From contig NZ_CP011807.3 in NCBI RefSeq assembly GCF_001029105.3, positions 1,178,001 through 1,242,000 of the forward strand: a stretch of 64,000 nucleotides of DNA, given 5' to 3'. The stretch's first letter is position 1. Each line of letters begins with the position of its first letter. The stretch comes from Pandoraea faecigallinarum (GTDB lineage Bacteria > Pseudomonadota > Gammaproteobacteria > Burkholderiales > Burkholderiaceae). Below the pieces are notes generated by a model that saw only the letters and a list, made by a program, of their open reading frames with translations, had not been told where the DNA came from and ran no database searches. The position numbers were made by a program, and so were the translations under genes. Below, one piece after another: positions 27,806-37,413 of this stretch.

Positions 27806-28108
27806 TCAATTACCCCGATACGTCGAGTTCATCAACACGGTCGAGCCTTGCACGTGCCCGGCGACCGGGGTGCCGTAGGCCTTCAGGACCGGGTACCGAC
27901 TATCGGTCTGCACGAGCGATCCCTGCGCTTCGATCAGTTCCTGACGCACTTGAGCGCGTGGCACTGCGAGCTTTTCGCTATACACGCTCGATTGCCAGAA
28001 GAAGTTTTCGTTCGGATAACCGTTACCGCCAGTGCCTGCGAAAGCGGCCGGAACAGCGGCCAGCCCAAGCGTTGCGGCGATCATCAGATGGGAAAGGGTG
28101 CGGGTCAT
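27806..28108 (-). CDS. Small exported protein, DUF4148-like
   Basis: A 100-residue protein. The signal peptide (LSHLMIAATLGLAAVPAAFA) is cleaved after AFA. The mature part has VPRAQVRQELIEAQ, resembling the DUF4148 proteins that are numerous in Burkholderia. It would reside in the periplasm. The function is unknown. It is monocistronic, with its own terminator downstream and about 240 bp of non-coding DNA upstream. Confidence 0.75.
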   Translation of the reverse strand: MTRTLSHLMIAATLGLAAVPAAFAGTGGNGYPNENFFWQSSVYSEKLAVPRAQVRQELIEAQGSLVQTDSRYPVLKAYGTPVAGHVQGSTVLMNSTYRGN

Positions 28109-28348
28109 GATTTTTCTCCTGTCATTGCTTTTTTCTGGTGGTCGGCCGGCTCGCTGTTGAGTCCGGCACCGCCTACGCCTCTAAGGTAGGACGACCACGT
28201 CGCAGGAGTAACCGCGCGGGGCGCAACAATGAATTGCGAAGAATGTAGCGGCCCGAAAACCCTGTGAATACACGGGTTCCGGGCCGGCGCGATGCGCCGC
28301 GGGAGTCGAGCGACGACTCTAATGAACGGGATAAATGCTCCGCCGCCC

Positions 28349-29209
28349 TCAGGCGCGCTCTGCCGCCGCGAGGAATGCCGGTGCGTCTGCGAGCAGGACT
28401 GCGAGATCGGCTGCGCCTGACTTGACAACGCCTGCCGTGCGCTCGCGCGTGGCGGCGTCCGTGCCGACCAGCGTGCGCGGCCCGGCGACGCTCAGGGCCG
28501 CCAGTGGTCTGCCGTGGTCGTCGAGGACTGCGGCGGCGCAGGCGTCGATGCCTGCTTCGAAACCGTCCTGACTCCACGCGCATCCGGCGTCGCGGTCGCG
28601 CACGAGTTGGGCGTCGAGCGCTGCGTACGTCCGCGCGCTTTGTGCCGTGGCCGCCGCGAGCGGTTCGGAACCCAGCAATGCGCGACGGCGCTCAGGGCTG
28701 AGATGCGCCAGCAATGCCCGGCCCGGTGCGGTCAGGTGCGCCGTGACGCGGCTGCCCGCGCGAATGTTGCTCACCAGCGGCAGCGCGGGCGTCTCGCACA
28801 GCAGGTAACGCACCTGTGCGCCGTCGAGCACCGTGAGGTAGCTCGACAAGCCCGTCTCGCTCGTCACGCGTGTGAGCACACGCCGCGCGGTCGCCAGGTG
28901 ATCTTCGCCAGCGAGGGCACTCGCAGCGAGGGTAAGGAAGCCCAACCCGAGTCGATGACCGCCCTGCGGCAATGGCTCCAGCACGCCCTCGAATTGCAGC
29001 GTCTCGATCAGACGCATGACGGTCACGCGGTTCACGCCGATGCGCCGGCCGACCTCGCTCATGTTCGCCGTCGATCCGCCGTCCGCCACGAACCTCAGCA
29101 GCTTGAGGGCGCGCATGACCGGCGTCACGAGGCCCGCTTGCGCGGTGTCCTGGACATCGGGCTGCGTAGTGCCGGTGGCTCGCGCGTTGGCGGACGTAGC
29201 TTTTGTCAT
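28349..29209 (-). CDS. IclR family transcriptional regulator (1)
   Basis: A 286-residue regulator. The N-terminal winged helix contains VTPVMRALKLLRFVADGG and VNRVTVMRLIETLQFEGVL. The effector domain follows, with HLTAPGRALLAHLSPE and WSQDGFEAGIDACAAAV. The start is the ATG giving the common IclR beginning; the frame remains open upstream inside the spacer. It lies 46 bp after the flavin monooxygenase gene on the same strand and is probably co-transcribed with it. Confidence 0.87.
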   Translation of the reverse strand: MTKATSANARATGTTQPDVQDTAQAGLVTPVMRALKLLRFVADGGSTANMSEVGRRIGVNRVTVMRLIETLQFEGVLEPLPQGGHRLGLGFLTLAASALAGEDHLATARRVLTRVTSETGLSSYLTVLDGAQVRYLLCETPALPLVSNIRAGSRVTAHLTAPGRALLAHLSPERRRALLGSEPLAAATAQSARTYAALDAQLVRDRDAGCAWSQDGFEAGIDACAAAVLDDHGRPLAALSVAGPRTLVGTDAATRERTAGVVKSGAADLAVLLADAPAFLAAAERA

Positions 29210-29255
29210 GCGTTCAAATCCATTCGTCGAAATCGGGCATCGTCCGGGGCGTCCT

Positions 29256-30413
29256 TCAAGCCGCCAGCGGCACTTGCCACGCGTCGTATTCGTAGACCCA
29301 GTCGGCGTTGCCGCCTTCCTTGAGCCACTGATTACCGCGCGAGCCGATCTGCACACGGGCCGTGCGCTCGCGGCGCGCGGCTTCGTACTTTGCCAGTGCG
29401 TCGGCGAGCGCTGCCGCATCCGCCGCCGGACCGGCCTGCGCCAGGTGGCGAGACAGTACCACAGCATCTTCAATGGCCATGCCGGCACCCTGCGCCATGA
29501 AGGGCATCATCGGATGGCAGGCGTCGCCGAGCAACGACACACGATCGCGCGACCACTGCGGCAGCGGATCACGCACGTACAGCGCCGACTTCAGCACGCT
29601 CTCGCACGCGTCGAGCAACGCGCGCGCTTCGGCGTGGTAGTCCGCGTACATGGCGCGCAACTCCGCCACGTCGCCCGGCGCCGTCCACGATTCGAGCGTC
29701 CAGCTGTCTTGCGGCGTGGTCGCGAACACGAAGATGTCGCGGCCGAGATTGAGCGGGAACGTCACGATCTGGCTCGACGGATTCGGTCCCCACCATTTCG
29801 TGAACGCGCCGAGGTTCGGCACGCCGCGGAGCTTGTCCGCGGGGACGACGGCGCGATACGCGACAACACCCGTGAACTCCGGGGATTCCTTTCCGAACAG
29901 CCCCGTGCGCACCACGGAGTGGATGCCGTCCGCGCCGATGAGCACCTCGACGTCTTCATGCGTGCCGTCCGCGAAGGTCAGCCGGATGCTGCCCGGCTGA
30001 CCTTCGCCCGGCGCCTCGAACGACACGAGCTTCTTGCCCAACGCAATCGACTCGGCCGGAACCGCCTGTTCCAGCGCCTGCAACAGATCGGCGCGATGCA
30101 TGGTGAGTTGCGGTGCGCCGTATTTGGTCTGCGCCGTCTGCGCCATCTCGAGACGCGACGTCTCCTCGCCGGAGTCCCAGGTGCGGCTGATGCGATGGCT
30201 CGGCTGGGCGGCGGTCTTGCGCAACTCGTCGCCAACGCCGAGACCATCGAGCGCACGCACGGCGTTCGGCGTCAGGTTGATGTCCGCGCCGACCCGGGCG
30301 AACTGCGACGCCTGCTCATACACACGCACGCGAAAACCGGCGCGCAGCAAACCGATGGCGGCGGCCAGACCGCCGATGCCGGCACCGTTGATGCCGATGA
30401 GAGGAGCTTGCAT
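29256..30413 (-). CDS. FAD-dependent aromatic hydroxylase, NicC-like
   Basis: A 385-residue group A flavin monooxygenase. FAD motifs are INGAGIGGLAAAIGLLRAGF at the N-terminus, VLIGADGIHSVVR in the middle, and LLGDACHPMMPFMAQGAGMA near residue 290. By eye it is closest to 6-hydroxynicotinate 3-monooxygenase (NicC), sharing the WWG, WSRxR and WVYEYDAW regions. 3-Hydroxybenzoate 6-hydroxylase is another possibility. The start is the ATG after AAGGA. Its promoter region carries GTTCA...TGAAC repeats, and an IclR gene follows. Confidence 0.8.
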   Translation of the reverse strand: MQAPLIGINGAGIGGLAAAIGLLRAGFRVRVYEQASQFARVGADINLTPNAVRALDGLGVGDELRKTAAQPSHRISRTWDSGEETSRLEMAQTAQTKYGAPQLTMHRADLLQALEQAVPAESIALGKKLVSFEAPGEGQPGSIRLTFADGTHEDVEVLIGADGIHSVVRTGLFGKESPEFTGVVAYRAVVPADKLRGVPNLGAFTKWWGPNPSSQIVTFPLNLGRDIFVFATTPQDSWTLESWTAPGDVAELRAMYADYHAEARALLDACESVLKSALYVRDPLPQWSRDRVSLLGDACHPMMPFMAQGAGMAIEDAVVLSRHLAQAGPAADAAALADALAKYEAARRERTARVQIGSRGNQWLKEGGNADWVYEYDAWQVPLAA

Positions 30414-30459
30414 GGGGACATCCTTTGACAAAAGAGACGATGGAGCGAAAAAATAAAAC

Positions 30460-30488
30460 GTTCAAATATGAACAAGATGTTCAAATAT
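30460..30488. promoter_or_regulatory. Probable IclR-type operator of the monooxygenase gene
   Basis: GTTCA and TGAAC flank 4 bases (30460-30473), and GTTCAAATAT is repeated directly at 30460-30469 and 30479-30488. The AT-rich block is 46 bp upstream of the monooxygenase start on the minus strand. The arrangement suits a tetrameric IclR protein, most simply the one encoded downstream. Confidence 0.5.
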
Positions 30489-30750
30489 TATTGTTTTTGA
30501 TTCGATCGTTCGCAAGCCTTCCTCGGGTAAATCCCGAGCGGCATGTTTCTCGCGGGATGTCGAGCCACCGGGACTTCCGGCAACGTCGGCGGGACGTTCG
30601 GTGTGCCGTCATGCCTCGAAAATACGTCCACCTGTGAACCGGCGCGCACGCGTTATCACGCCAATTTGCCGCCATCAATTCGTGCATCTCCGCTGCGAGC
30701 GCTGCGCGTCTCCTGTCCTAAGCTCTGCACAGTTGGTTTCATAAGTAATC

Positions 30751-30773
30751 CAACGTTTCACAGATGGAACGTC
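30751..30773. promoter_or_regulatory. Imperfect inverted repeat upstream of porin
   Basis: CAACGTTTCA, 4 bases, then TGGAACGTC. It is preceded by ATAAGTAATC. The same sequence block, with perfect arms, precedes the ABC transporter operon at 32192-32215, so one regulator probably binds both. It lies about 120 bp before the porin ATG. Confidence 0.55.
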
Positions 30774-30891
30774 AAAAATGACAAGTGCATGCGAGGTGTC
30801 GCGAGCCGGGCTTGGCCGGTGAATGTCGGGGCCGCGTGTGGTGTCGGACGTATCCATCGTTCTCGAATCATCGAACGACAGGAGTACACAG

Positions 30892-32001
30892 ATGAAGCGG
30901 TTTCCGATGGGGCGGATCCCGGGCATGACGACGCTGGCAGCGGCAGTGCTGCTCGCTGCGGGCGTGCCGGTCGCAGCGAACGCACAGAGCAACGTGACGC
31001 TGTACGGCAGTCTGGATGCCGGGCTGGCATTCGTGAACAATCAGGGCGGCAGCGCGAACTGGCTCGCGCAACAGGGCGGTTCGCAGCCGGACCGCTGGGG
31101 CTTGCGTGGCGTGGAAGATCTGGGCGGCGGCAATCGCGCCATCTTCCTGCTGGAGAACGGCTTCTCCACCCTTACCGGCAACACGATCAAGGCCGGTGCG
31201 ATGTTCAATCGTCAGTCATGGGTCGGGCTGCAATCGGACAAGATGGGCACGGTCACCATCGGCCACATGACCACGTTCAACTTCGATTGGCTGGGTCCGT
31301 TCAGCACCGCCTATCTCGGCATGAACTGGTACATGTTCCACCCGGGCAACCTCGACGAGCTGGCCAACACGTCCGTTGTGCAGACCGACAACTCGGTGCG
31401 CTACGTCACGCCGGACTTCCGGGGTTTCAAGGCCGGCGCAATGATCTCGTTCGGCAACAACGCGAACTTCGCGAACGGGCGCAAGTGGAGCGTGGCCGCG
31501 AACTACACGAACGGCGGCTTCAAGGCCTCGGCCGTCTACTCGAACGAAAACAACCGCACGCCGAACGTTGCCGTGCTCGGTGGCGCCACGTTCCAGGGGC
31601 AACCTGTGGCGACGTACGCCGCGTCGAATGTCGAGAACATGGGCGCCGGTGTGTCGTACGGTTTCGGCCCGTGGTTGCTGCATGCGCTGTACACGCGCGT
31701 GAAGCTTCAGTCGCCAGGCTACAGCGATACGTATCAGTCTTTCGACGGCGGCGTGAACTATGCGACGGGCGTTGCCAACACGATCACCTTCGGCGCTGCC
31801 ACGACCAACATGTCCGGCAAACGCTGGACGCAGGTGAGCCTGGGCGATGTCTATGCGTTCTCGAAACGCACTCAGGTGTATGTCAGCGGCGCTTATCAAC
31901 ATGCGAGCGGCAATGGTGCTGTCACGGCGATCAACACGATCAGCCCGTCGTCGACTTCGAATCAGCTCGTCATCATGTCGGGCGTGCATCACTCGTTCTG
32001 A
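30892..32001 (+). CDS. Outer-membrane porin (Burkholderia type)
   Basis: A 369-residue general porin of the Gram-negative porin superfamily. The signal peptide ends in AANA, then QSNVTLYGSLDAGLAFVNN opens the barrel, with DRWGLRGVEDLGGG and the C-terminal aromatic strand ending HSF. The start is the ATG with AGGAG 8 bases upstream. It is divergent from the NicC-like gene and shares an operator with the following ABC operon, implying uptake of the catabolic substrate through the outer membrane. Confidence 0.93.
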   Translation: MKRFPMGRIPGMTTLAAAVLLAAGVPVAANAQSNVTLYGSLDAGLAFVNNQGGSANWLAQQGGSQPDRWGLRGVEDLGGGNRAIFLLENGFSTLTGNTIKAGAMFNRQSWVGLQSDKMGTVTIGHMTTFNFDWLGPFSTAYLGMNWYMFHPGNLDELANTSVVQTDNSVRYVTPDFRGFKAGAMISFGNNANFANGRKWSVAANYTNGGFKASAVYSNENNRTPNVAVLGGATFQGQPVATYAASNVENMGAGVSYGFGPWLLHALYTRVKLQSPGYSDTYQSFDGGVNYATGVANTITFGAATTNMSGKRWTQVSLGDVYAFSKRTQVYVSGAYQHASGNGAVTAINTISPSSTSNQLVIMSGVHHSF

Positions 32002-32035
32002 CACTACCCGTTTCACCCAGTGGTCTCTCTTGACG

Positions 32036-32069
32036 CGCCGGCCGGGCATTCGCCCCCCGGCGTTTTTTT
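32036..32069 (+). terminator. Intrinsic terminator after porin
   Basis: CGCCGG and CCGGCG arms are followed directly by seven T residues, 35 bp after the porin stop. Confidence 0.85.
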
Positions 32070-32148
32070 CGTCCATACCGGCCCGTCGGCATCCCCCAAG
32101 CCTGCTCAACGCCTGTGGATACGGGTTTCCCCTAGGCAAAAAACAATT

Positions 32149-32175
32149 TTGACCGCGCTTTTCACTCCCTATAAT
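32149..32175 (+). promoter_or_regulatory. Promoter of the ABC/catabolic operon
   Basis: TATAAT (32170-32175) is a consensus -10 box. TTGACC lies 15 bases upstream; TTTTGA, overlapping it by four bases, gives a 17-base spacer. The repressor-type inverted repeat begins 16 bp downstream. Confidence 0.6.
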
Positions 32176-32191
32176 TGATCCATAAGTAAAT

Positions 32192-32215
32192 CAACGTTTC
32201 ACCAATGAAACGTTG
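32192..32215. promoter_or_regulatory. Perfect inverted-repeat operator of the catabolic operon
   Basis: CAACGTTTCA (32192-32201) and TGAAACGTTG (32206-32215) are perfect 10-bp arms around CCAA. Placed just after the predicted transcription start, they would act as a repressor site. The shape fits IclR-family operators; the IclR gene at 36487 is the obvious candidate. The porin promoter has a variant copy. Confidence 0.65.
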
Positions 32216-32306
32216 GGCGAAAGAGAAAGACAGGCTGGCAAGCCGTGCACGCGAAGTCACGACTTGTCCGAGGCAAGTTGAACATCCAGGAACACGGTGG
32301 TTTCCC

Positions 32307-33176
<870 letters not shown>

Positions 33177-33237
33177 TCGCCACGCGCGCGCTGAAACTGG
33201 TGCGCCGAGTTACGCACAAGACACTGGAATCCTTGCT

Positions 33238-34020
33238 ATGAAAACCCTTTCGAAAACGCAACTGACCGTCGGCAGCTTCGTGCTGCTGCTGATCTTCGCG
33301 GCCGTGTGGCAATGGGGCCCGACGGCATTCGGTGTGCCCGAATTCGTGCTGCCGAAACTGTCGTCGACCGTGGTCGAAGGCGCGCGCATGTTCGAAGTCG
33401 AGAACCTGTGGCTGCACATTGGCGTGACGGCGCTCGAAGTGATCGCGGGCTTCGTGATCGGCTCGGCGCTCGGCGTGATGATCGGCGTGATCCTCGGCTT
33501 GTCGCCGTCGACCGAAGCCATGCTTTCGCCGTACATCCTCGCCTTGCAGATCGCCCCGAAGGTGGCCTTCGCGCCGCTGTTCGTGATGTGGATGGGCTAC
33601 ACGATCTACCCGAAGATCCTCGTCGCGGTGCTGATCGTGTTCTTCCCCGTGATGATCAACGTGCTCGGCGCGGTGCGCTCCGTCGATCCGGACATGGTCA
33701 ATTTAGTACGCGCGCTGTGCGGCCGCCGTTGGCAGATCTTCCGCTTCGTCGAGTTCCCGTCGGCCATGCAGGCGCTGTTCGCCGGCCTGCGCATCGCCTC
33801 GACGCTGGCCGTGATCGGTGTGACGGTCGGTGAGCTCGTGGGCGGGGACCGTGGGCTGGGCTATCTGCTCGTGTACGGCGAAGGGCAGGGCAATACCGCG
33901 ATGGTGTTCGTCGCCATCGCCGGGCTGACCGCCATTGGTATTGCCGCCTACGCCGCCGTGGTCTGGCTTGAGCGCCGTGCACTGCACTACGTGCCGCGCG
34001 CCTCCATGAACATCGCCTGA
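33238..34020 (+). CDS. ABC transporter permease (SsuC/TauC type)
   Basis: A 260-residue inner-membrane protein with about six hydrophobic segments. The EAA loop region is present as ALCGRRWQIFRFVEFPSAMQ. The family is that of nitrate, sulfonate and aliphatic/aromatic acid importers served by NMT1/THI5-like binding proteins. It lies 61 bp after the ATPase. Confidence 0.9.
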   Translation: MKTLSKTQLTVGSFVLLLIFAAVWQWGPTAFGVPEFVLPKLSSTVVEGARMFEVENLWLHIGVTALEVIAGFVIGSALGVMIGVILGLSPSTEAMLSPYILALQIAPKVAFAPLFVMWMGYTIYPKILVAVLIVFFPVMINVLGAVRSVDPDMVNLVRALCGRRWQIFRFVEFPSAMQALFAGLRIASTLAVIGVTVGELVGGDRGLGYLLVYGEGQGNTAMVFVAIAGLTAIGIAAYAAVVWLERRALHYVPRASMNIA

Positions 34021-34046
34021 GCGCGCGGCGTCGCAAGGATCCGATC

Positions 34047-34847
34047 GTGAACGAACTGCACACTCTCCCGCTCCTCCCGCTCGACGTCGCCACGCTCGCC
34101 CCGCTCGACGGCAAGAAACTGCTGATTACCGGAGGCGCCCGCGGACTCGGCGAAGGCTTCGTGCGCGCGGCCGCCGCTCGCGGCGCGCAAGTGACGATTG
34201 CCGACATTGCCGCGCAGGCCGGCGAAGCGCTTGCGGCGCAATTGCACGGCGATGGCTTTGCCGTGTCGTTCGTGCGTGTGGATCTTTCGGATCCGGCCTC
34301 GGTGGAGGCCGCCGCGCAAGCCGCGGGCGAGCGGATGGGCGGCATCGACGGTCTGGTCAACAACGGCGCCATTACCAACTCGGGCGGCAAGATCGCCAGC
34401 GAGTTGAGCATCGAGACGTGGGACGCCGTCATGAACGTGAACGTGCGCGGCACGTGGCTCATGACGATGGCGGCGCTGCCGTTCCTGCGCGCGTCGGGGC
34501 AGGGGCGCGTGGTGAACATCGCGTCGGACACTGCCTTGTGGGGCGCGCCGCGTTTGCTCGCCTACACGGCGAGCAAGGGGGCCGTGATGTCGATGACACG
34601 CTCGCTGGCGCGCGAACTCGGCTCGTACGGCATTACCGTCAACGCCGTCGCGCCGGGACTCGTCGAAGTCGAGGCCACCGCGTACGTGCCGGCCGAGCGC
34701 CATCGCCATTATCTGGAAGGTCGCGCGCTGCCGCGCGCCCAGGTGCCCGACGACGTCATCGGCCCGGTGCTGTTCCTGCTCTCCGATGCCTCCCGATTCG
34801 TGACAGGTCAGGTTCTTCCGGTCAACGGCGGCTTCGTCATGCCCTGA
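34047..34847 (+). CDS. Short-chain dehydrogenase/reductase (1)
   Basis: A 266-residue classical SDR. The nucleotide-binding TGGARGLGEG is near residue 30 and NNGAIT marks the central strand. The catalytic YTASK is intact, followed by SYGITVNAVAPG. It would oxidise or reduce a hydroxyl/keto group of a pathway intermediate, or act like a cis-diol dehydrogenase after the Rieske oxygenase. It is 26 bp downstream of the permease. Confidence 0.85.
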   Translation: MNELHTLPLLPLDVATLAPLDGKKLLITGGARGLGEGFVRAAAARGAQVTIADIAAQAGEALAAQLHGDGFAVSFVRVDLSDPASVEAAAQAAGERMGGIDGLVNNGAITNSGGKIASELSIETWDAVMNVNVRGTWLMTMAALPFLRASGQGRVVNIASDTALWGAPRLLAYTASKGAVMSMTRSLARELGSYGITVNAVAPGLVEVEATAYVPAERHRHYLEGRALPRAQVPDDVIGPVLFLLSDASRFVTGQVLPVNGGFVMP

Positions 34848-34897
34848 CGAACCGCTGCATTTCGCTCTTATTCGCAACGCCTTCAAGGAGTTACACC

Positions 34898-35455
34898 ATG
34901 GCGCAAGCCGAAGCTAAAAACACCGCCACGCCGCAGGCTGTCGAAAGCTGGACACAGGCCGAAGGCCAGACGTTCGGCGACTGGCTGGATACGCGTGTCG
35001 CCCGTTTCTCGACGCGCAAGTACGACTGGGATGCCCTCAAGTTCCAGGCCGACTACGACCCGAAGTACCGCCGTGCGCAGATGCGCTACGTCGGCACGGG
35101 CGGCACCGGTGTGGCCAAGGACAGCAACACCGTGCCCGCTGGTCACTTCACGTTCTCCACGATGGTGATTCCGGCCGGCAACATCGGCCCGAGCCACATC
35201 CACATGGACGTCGAGGAAATCTTCTTCGTCATGCGCGGGAAGATGAAGGTGATCTGCGAGCGCGACGGTGAAACGTGGGAAGCCATTCTCGGCGAGCGCG
35301 ACCTGATCTCGGTGCCGCCGGGTGTGTACCGCACGGAAATCAATATCGGCGACGAAGACGCGCTGATGTGCGTGATGCTCGGCTCGCAAAAGCCGGTCAC
35401 CCCGACGTATCCGCCGGATTCGCCGCTCGCGAAAATCAAGCGCGACCTGAAGTAA
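34898..35455 (+). CDS. Cupin-domain protein
   Basis: A 185-residue protein with one cupin barrel. Metal-ligand motif 1 is PSHIHMDVEEIFFVMRGKMKV, with two histidines and a glutamate, and motif 2 contains ISVPPGVYRTEIN. It could be a metal-dependent dioxygenase, isomerase or decarboxylase of the pathway. The start has AAGGAG 9 bases upstream. Confidence 0.75.
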   Translation: MAQAEAKNTATPQAVESWTQAEGQTFGDWLDTRVARFSTRKYDWDALKFQADYDPKYRRAQMRYVGTGGTGVAKDSNTVPAGHFTFSTMVIPAGNIGPSHIHMDVEEIFFVMRGKMKVICERDGETWEAILGERDLISVPPGVYRTEINIGDEDALMCVMLGSQKPVTPTYPPDSPLAKIKRDLK

Positions 35456-35567
35456 GCCAGTCCGGGACGACGCCGCGAAGTTGTCCCGAAACCGTCCGGT
35501 GCGAGGCGCGCAGTCATGCGCCGGCACCGGCAGAAATTCACGCAGCCAGACGTTCAGCCACAAGCCC

Positions 35568-36485
35568 ATGCAAGCCGAAGTCATACAGTCCGAAGTGCCC
35601 GAAGACGATGCCGCCGTAGCGCCGTTGCGTGCGCGGCTCGACGTCTTCCCCTATCGCACCGTCGCCACGCGCGCAGGGACCGTCGGCTATCGCTGCGCGG
35701 GGACCGGGAACGACGCCGCGCTGCCGGTTGTGATGCAGCACGGTATCGGCTCCGGCGCGGCGTCGTGGGTCGCGCAATTCGACGCGACCGGCCTGGACGC
35801 CAAGTTGTACGCGTGGGACGCGCCCGGCTATGGCGCGACGTCCAACGTCGCCGACGCCGAGCCGCATGCCGATGCCTACGCCGATGCGCTCGAAGCGTGG
35901 CTCGACGCGCTGGGGCTGGATCGCGTCGCCCTGGTCGGCCATTCGCTGGGCGCGATCATGGCGACGAAATTGGCAAGCCGCGCACCGCATCGCGTGCGCG
36001 GTGTCTTTCTTTGCTCGCCCGCCAACGGTTACGGCAAAGCGCACGGCGACGTGCGTGCATCGAAGCGCGACAACCGTCTGGCGATGCTCGACAAGCTCGG
36101 TCCGGCGGGCATGGCGCGCGAGCGCAGCGACAACCTCGTCGCACCGCAGGCCGCCGAACTGCCGCGGGCCTGGGTCAAATGGAACATGGCGCGCGTGCTG
36201 CCCGCCGGCTACCGTCAGGCGACGCATCTGCTCTCGAATGGCGATGTCGCGGGCGAACTCGCGCAATACGTGCGCGCCGCAGCCGGTGCCGCCGTCGTGG
36301 CGGTGGCCGTGGGCGCGCAGGACGGCATCACGCCGCCTGCGGCGTGTGAGGAGATTGCCCGGGTCGCCGGCGTGCCGCTGCAAATCATCGAAGGCGCGGG
36401 CCACGCGTCCTACATCGAAACGCCGGACGTTCTGAATGCCGCGCTGGCCGCGTGGCTCGAACGTATTGCGGCAGGGGAGCGTTGA
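35568..36485 (+). CDS. Alpha/beta hydrolase
   Basis: A 305-residue hydrolase. The oxyanion segment MQHGIGSG, nucleophile motif GHSLGA (about residue 126), acid QDGITPP and histidine GHASYIE form a complete triad. Candidates are C-C hydrolase of a ring-cleavage product or deformylase/amidase (NicD-like proteins are in this fold). The start at 35568 is chosen on homology-like composition, with only a weak ribosome site. Its stop lies one base before the IclR ATG. Confidence 0.8.
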   Translation: MQAEVIQSEVPEDDAAVAPLRARLDVFPYRTVATRAGTVGYRCAGTGNDAALPVVMQHGIGSGAASWVAQFDATGLDAKLYAWDAPGYGATSNVADAEPHADAYADALEAWLDALGLDRVALVGHSLGAIMATKLASRAPHRVRGVFLCSPANGYGKAHGDVRASKRDNRLAMLDKLGPAGMARERSDNLVAPQAAELPRAWVKWNMARVLPAGYRQATHLLSNGDVAGELAQYVRAAAGAAVVAVAVGAQDGITPPAACEEIARVAGVPLQIIEGAGHASYIETPDVLNAALAAWLERIAAGER

Positions 36486-36486
36486 G

Positions 36487-37413
36487 ATGGCACCGGCGAT
36501 CCCGAAGCGTACCGCGCGCGTCGAAGACGAAGCGCCCGGCCGGCAGGATTTGCCGGCCGATGGCGACGACCTCGCCGAAGCCGCACCTGCCGAATCCCGC
36601 TATCTCGTGCCGGGGCTCGAACGCGGCCTGCGCATCCTGACGCAATTCTCGCCGCGCGAGCCGGTGTTCAGCGCGCCGGAACTGTCGCAGCGTCTGGGCA
36701 TTCCGCGCACGACGGTCTTTCGCCTGTTGCAGACGCTCGAAGCCATGGGGTTCCTGGAGCGCGCCGGCAGCGAAAAAAACTTCCGTCTGGGTGTGGCCGT
36801 GCTGCGTCTGGGCTTCGAGTACCTCAGTTCGCTGGAATTGACCGATCTGGGCATTCCCATCATCGAGCGTCTGCGCGACGCCACGCAACTGACCTCGCAC
36901 ATTGTGATCCGCGACGGCCGCGACATCGTGTTCGTGGCGAAGGCGCAGAGCGTGGCGGGCGTCTTCAATTCGATCAAGGTCAACGTCGGCACGCGCCTGC
37001 CGGCGCATGCCACCGTGCACGGTCACGTGCTGATGGGCGATCTGACGCTCGCCGAAATGCGTGCCCTGTACCCGGAAAAGACACTGGAGAAATTCACGCC
37101 GCAAACCCCCGAGTCGCTGGGCGAACTGTTCGAGCGCGTGCGAGAAGATGCCGAGCGCGGCTACGCGGTGTCGGCGTCGTCGTTCGAGCGCGGCATCAGC
37201 GTGGTGAGCGCACCGGTGCGCAACGACGCGGGGCGCATTTGCGCCGCGATCACCGTCACGATTCCGCGCGCCAACATCGATACGTCGATGCTCGACGCGG
37301 GATTGATCGGCCAGGTGCGCGAGGCGGCGGATGCGCTCTCGCATCGCCTGAACTACCGGCCCGGCACCGACGGCCAGACCACCCCCTACATGAAGTCACT
37401 GGGATTGAAATGA
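36487..37413 (+). CDS. IclR family transcriptional regulator (2)
   Basis: A 308-residue regulator. About 35 disordered residues precede the winged helix (LERGLRILTQFSPREPVFSA, LGIPRTTVFRLLQTLEAMGF). The effector domain contains LPAHATVHGHVLMGDLT and FERGISVVSAPV. Its gene is embedded within the operon, one base after the hydrolase stop and overlapping the next SDR by ATGA. It is the best candidate for binding the AACGTTTCA inverted repeats. Confidence 0.87.
   Translation: MAPAIPKRTARVEDEAPGRQDLPADGDDLAEAAPAESRYLVPGLERGLRILTQFSPREPVFSAPELSQRLGIPRTTVFRLLQTLEAMGFLERAGSEKNFRLGVAVLRLGFEYLSSLELTDLGIPIIERLRDATQLTSHIVIRDGRDIVFVAKAQSVAGVFNSIKVNVGTRLPAHATVHGHVLMGDLTLAEMRALYPEKTLEKFTPQTPESLGELFERVREDAERGYAVSASSFERGISVVSAPVRNDAGRICAAITVTIPRANIDTSMLDAGLIGQVREAADALSHRLNYRPGTDGQTTPYMKSLGLK

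Noticed and set aside
32205..32306. N-terminal extension of the ABC ATPase
   Set aside because: It would start inside the perfect operator, downstream of a strong promoter; the ATG at 32307 fits the family start.
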